From contig CAYLHD010000005.1 of assembly GCA_964383545.1 (NCBI GenBank), positions 1 to 30,549 of the forward strand: DNA of 30,549 bases, written 5' to 3'. The notes under the pieces were generated by a model. It searched no databases. It was not told the origin of the DNA and saw nothing but the letters and a program-made list of their open reading frames with translations. The stretch comes from JAGYLJ01 sp964383545 (GTDB lineage Bacteria > Patescibacteriota > Minisyncoccia > Phycocordibacterales > UBA12079). Positions 29,183-30,549 of this stretch are shown here, piece by piece (the stretch's first letter is position 1; the number at the start of each line of letters is the position of its first letter). Made by a program: the position numbers and the translations under genes.

Positions 29183-30549
29183 ATGATAACAAATATAAAA
29201 AGTAATTGGTATAGTTTAGAAAAAACTAAATTAGAAAAAGAATTAAATACTGATTTTAAGAAAGGATTAAGCGAAGAAGCTGTTAAAGGTTTACAAAAAA
29301 AATATGGGAAAAATGTTTTAGTATCTAGTAAACAAGTTACTTTATGGTCCAAATTATTTAGCCATCTAAAAAGTCCTCTGAATTTTATTTTAATTATCGC
29401 TGGTGTGACAGCTCTTATTCTTGGTCAAGTATTAGATGCGATGATTGTGTTTTTAGCAGTTACGATTAATCTTGTGATTGGGATTTTTCAGGAAAATAAA
29501 GCAGATTCTGCTTTTGAAAAATTAAATAATGCTCAAAAAAAATATGTAACAGTTATTCGAGAGGGAATTCAAAAGGTTGTTCTATCTGATGAACTAGTTA
29601 GAGGTGATGTTGTGGTTTTAACTGCAGGAGAAGGAATTCCGGCTGATCTTAGAATTATTGAGAATAATGATCTATTAATAAACGAAGCTACTCTGACAGG
29701 TGAATGGATTGGGGTTTTAAAAAGTATAGAACCTATTCTTGATGAAGAAGTATCTCTAATTAATCAAACTAACTTGGCTTGGATGGGGACTCTTGTTTCA
29801 TCTGGTTATGGTAAGGGTGTTGTTGTAGAAGTTGGTCAAAGGACACAGTTGGGTGAGATTTCTGAAAACCTATCTGATATTGAGATGAACACACCCTTAA
29901 AAAGGAAATTAAATAAGTTAGTACGTTTCTTGACTATTTTGGTTTTGATTTCGGTTGTTTTTATTTTTTTTGCAGGTATTTTTCATGGTGAATCCTATGT
30001 CGATATGTTTTTAATTGCAATTGCCGTAGCTATTTCGGTTATACCAGAGGGTTTACCTGTGGCTATGACGTCAGTTTTAGCTGTAAGTATGAAAGAGATT
30101 TTAAAGAAAGGTGGTTTGGTTAAAAATTTACTGGCTTCTGAAACTCTAGGTAATGTTTCTATTATTTTAACTGACAAAACCGGAACCATAACTAAAGCAG
30201 AAATGAAATTATCACAGATTATTTCTAGGAGTGGTTCTGATGATGACAGGAAAGATATTCTAAAGAGAGCTGTTTTTAGTTCAGACGCTTTTATTGAGAG
30301 AGATGAAAAGAGTGAATTAATTATTCATGGTCGTCCTTTAGAGAAAGCTATTCTTTCAGCTGGTTTGGAACAAGGAATTAGTCAGGAGGAGTTGGAAGAA
30401 GAAAGTAAGCGTTTGGATCTCTTGTTGTTTTCCTCAGATAATGGTTACGCGTTATCTTTAAATAAATATAAGAATGGAAAGAATAAGGTTTATGTTTCGG
30501 GTAGGCCAGAAATTCTTTTAGAAAAATCAAAATTTGTTTTAAGGGATGG
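29183..30549 (+). CDS. Cation-transporting P-type ATPase (P2-like), truncated by the window end
   Basis: The first 455 complete codons of a cation pump, open at the window edge. In order: N-terminal cation-ATPase domain (NWYSLEKTKLEKELNTDFKKGLSEEAVKGLQKKYGKN), TM1-2 (about residues 64-100), the actuator domain with INEATLTGEW, TM3-4 with IPEGLPVAMTSVLAVSM and the phosphorylation motif LTDKTGTITKAEM, then the start of the nucleotide-binding domain. PEGLP and DKTGT point to the Ca2+/Na+,K+-type P2 group rather than heavy-metal pumps. The usual TGES of the actuator domain reads TGEW; the catalytic Glu is kept. The start is supported by TATAAT 9 nt upstream. The transported ion cannot be assigned from this part. 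Confidence 0.92.
   Translation, partial: MITNIKSNWYSLEKTKLEKELNTDFKKGLSEEAVKGLQKKYGKNVLVSSKQVTLWSKLFSHLKSPLNFILIIAGVTALILGQVLDAMIVFLAVTINLVIGIFQENKADSAFEKLNNAQKKYVTVIREGIQKVVLSDELVRGDVVVLTAGEGIPADLRIIENNDLLINEATLTGEWIGVLKSIEPILDEEVSLINQTNLAWMGTLVSSGYGKGVVVEVGQRTQLGEISENLSDIEMNTPLKRKLNKLVRFLTILVLISVVFIFFAGIFHGESYVDMFLIAIAVAISVIPEGLPVAMTSVLAVSMKEILKKGGLVKNLLASETLGNVSIILTDKTGTITKAEMKLSQIISRSGSDDDRKDILKRAVFSSDAFIERDEKSELIIHGRPLEKAILSAGLEQGISQEELEEESKRLDLLLFSSDNGYALSLNKYKNGKNKVYVSGRPEILLEKSKFVLRD

Noticed and set aside
1..30549. CRISPR arrays, insertion sequences, prophage genes or rRNA
   Set aside because: No regularly spaced direct repeats of CRISPR type, no transposase, integrase or phage structural genes and no rRNA were recognised.

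Overview
This window is an AT-rich bacterial chromosome segment that most resembles a Candidate Phyla Radiation (Patescibacteria/Parcubacteria-like) genome. Evidence: compact rpoB and rpoC, a UvrD-like helicase fused to a RecB-type Fe-S nuclease, several tiny one- to three-span membrane proteins, a single-domain membrane-anchored DsbA, tRNAs without encoded CCA, and core genes that mostly lack Shine-Dalgarno sites. Instead, TATAAT-like -10 boxes lie 4-13 nt before many start codons, which suggests leaderless transcripts. The phylum-level call is inference.

Layout. 1-10631: information-processing block on the + strand (rpoB, rpoC, dnaG, rpoD). 10787-12597: a secreted Cys-containing protein and a convergent membrane protein. 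12684-16460: the helicase-nuclease and a small anchored protein. 16526-19539: a minus-strand run (dsbA-like, DEDD exonuclease, membrane protein, hisS). 19690-21394: class II aldolase and truB. 21483-23082: an accessory islet with canonical Shine-Dalgarno sites, holding a frameshifted DUF5680-like gene and two small membrane proteins. 23245-27713: lepA, a 33-residue microprotein, an FtsB/DivIC-like protein, tRNA-Gly, two membrane proteins and a glutaredoxin. 27749-30549: tRNA-Arg, a microprotein, tRNA-Phe, yqeY and a truncated cation P-type ATPase.

Two structures are not explained by ordinary genes. (1) tRNA-Gly and tRNA-Phe are each followed by a structured non-coding element. Its 3' end is a copy of that tRNA's own 3' end, and its 5' side can re-form an acceptor-like stem with that copy. 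The two elements share an internal architecture: an AAAGCC/GGCTTT hairpin, then CGTG(T)GGG, then TYGAAAGYYGGA(A)GC. At tRNA-Phe the element is a 210-nt unit that is probably tandemly repeated. (2) A family of 27-nt near-perfect palindromes (12-nt arm, 3-nt centre, 12-nt arm) is scattered through the window. Arms vary between copies but stay self-complementary, and two copies sit in frame inside protein-coding genes.

All three 100-N gaps look like scaffolding artefacts. Two are flanked by identical 55-nt overlaps; removing gap plus duplicate restores rpoD (448 aa, with a Lys-rich tail) and a 209-aa membrane protein. The third lies inside the tRNA-Phe repeat and probably hides collapsed repeat units.
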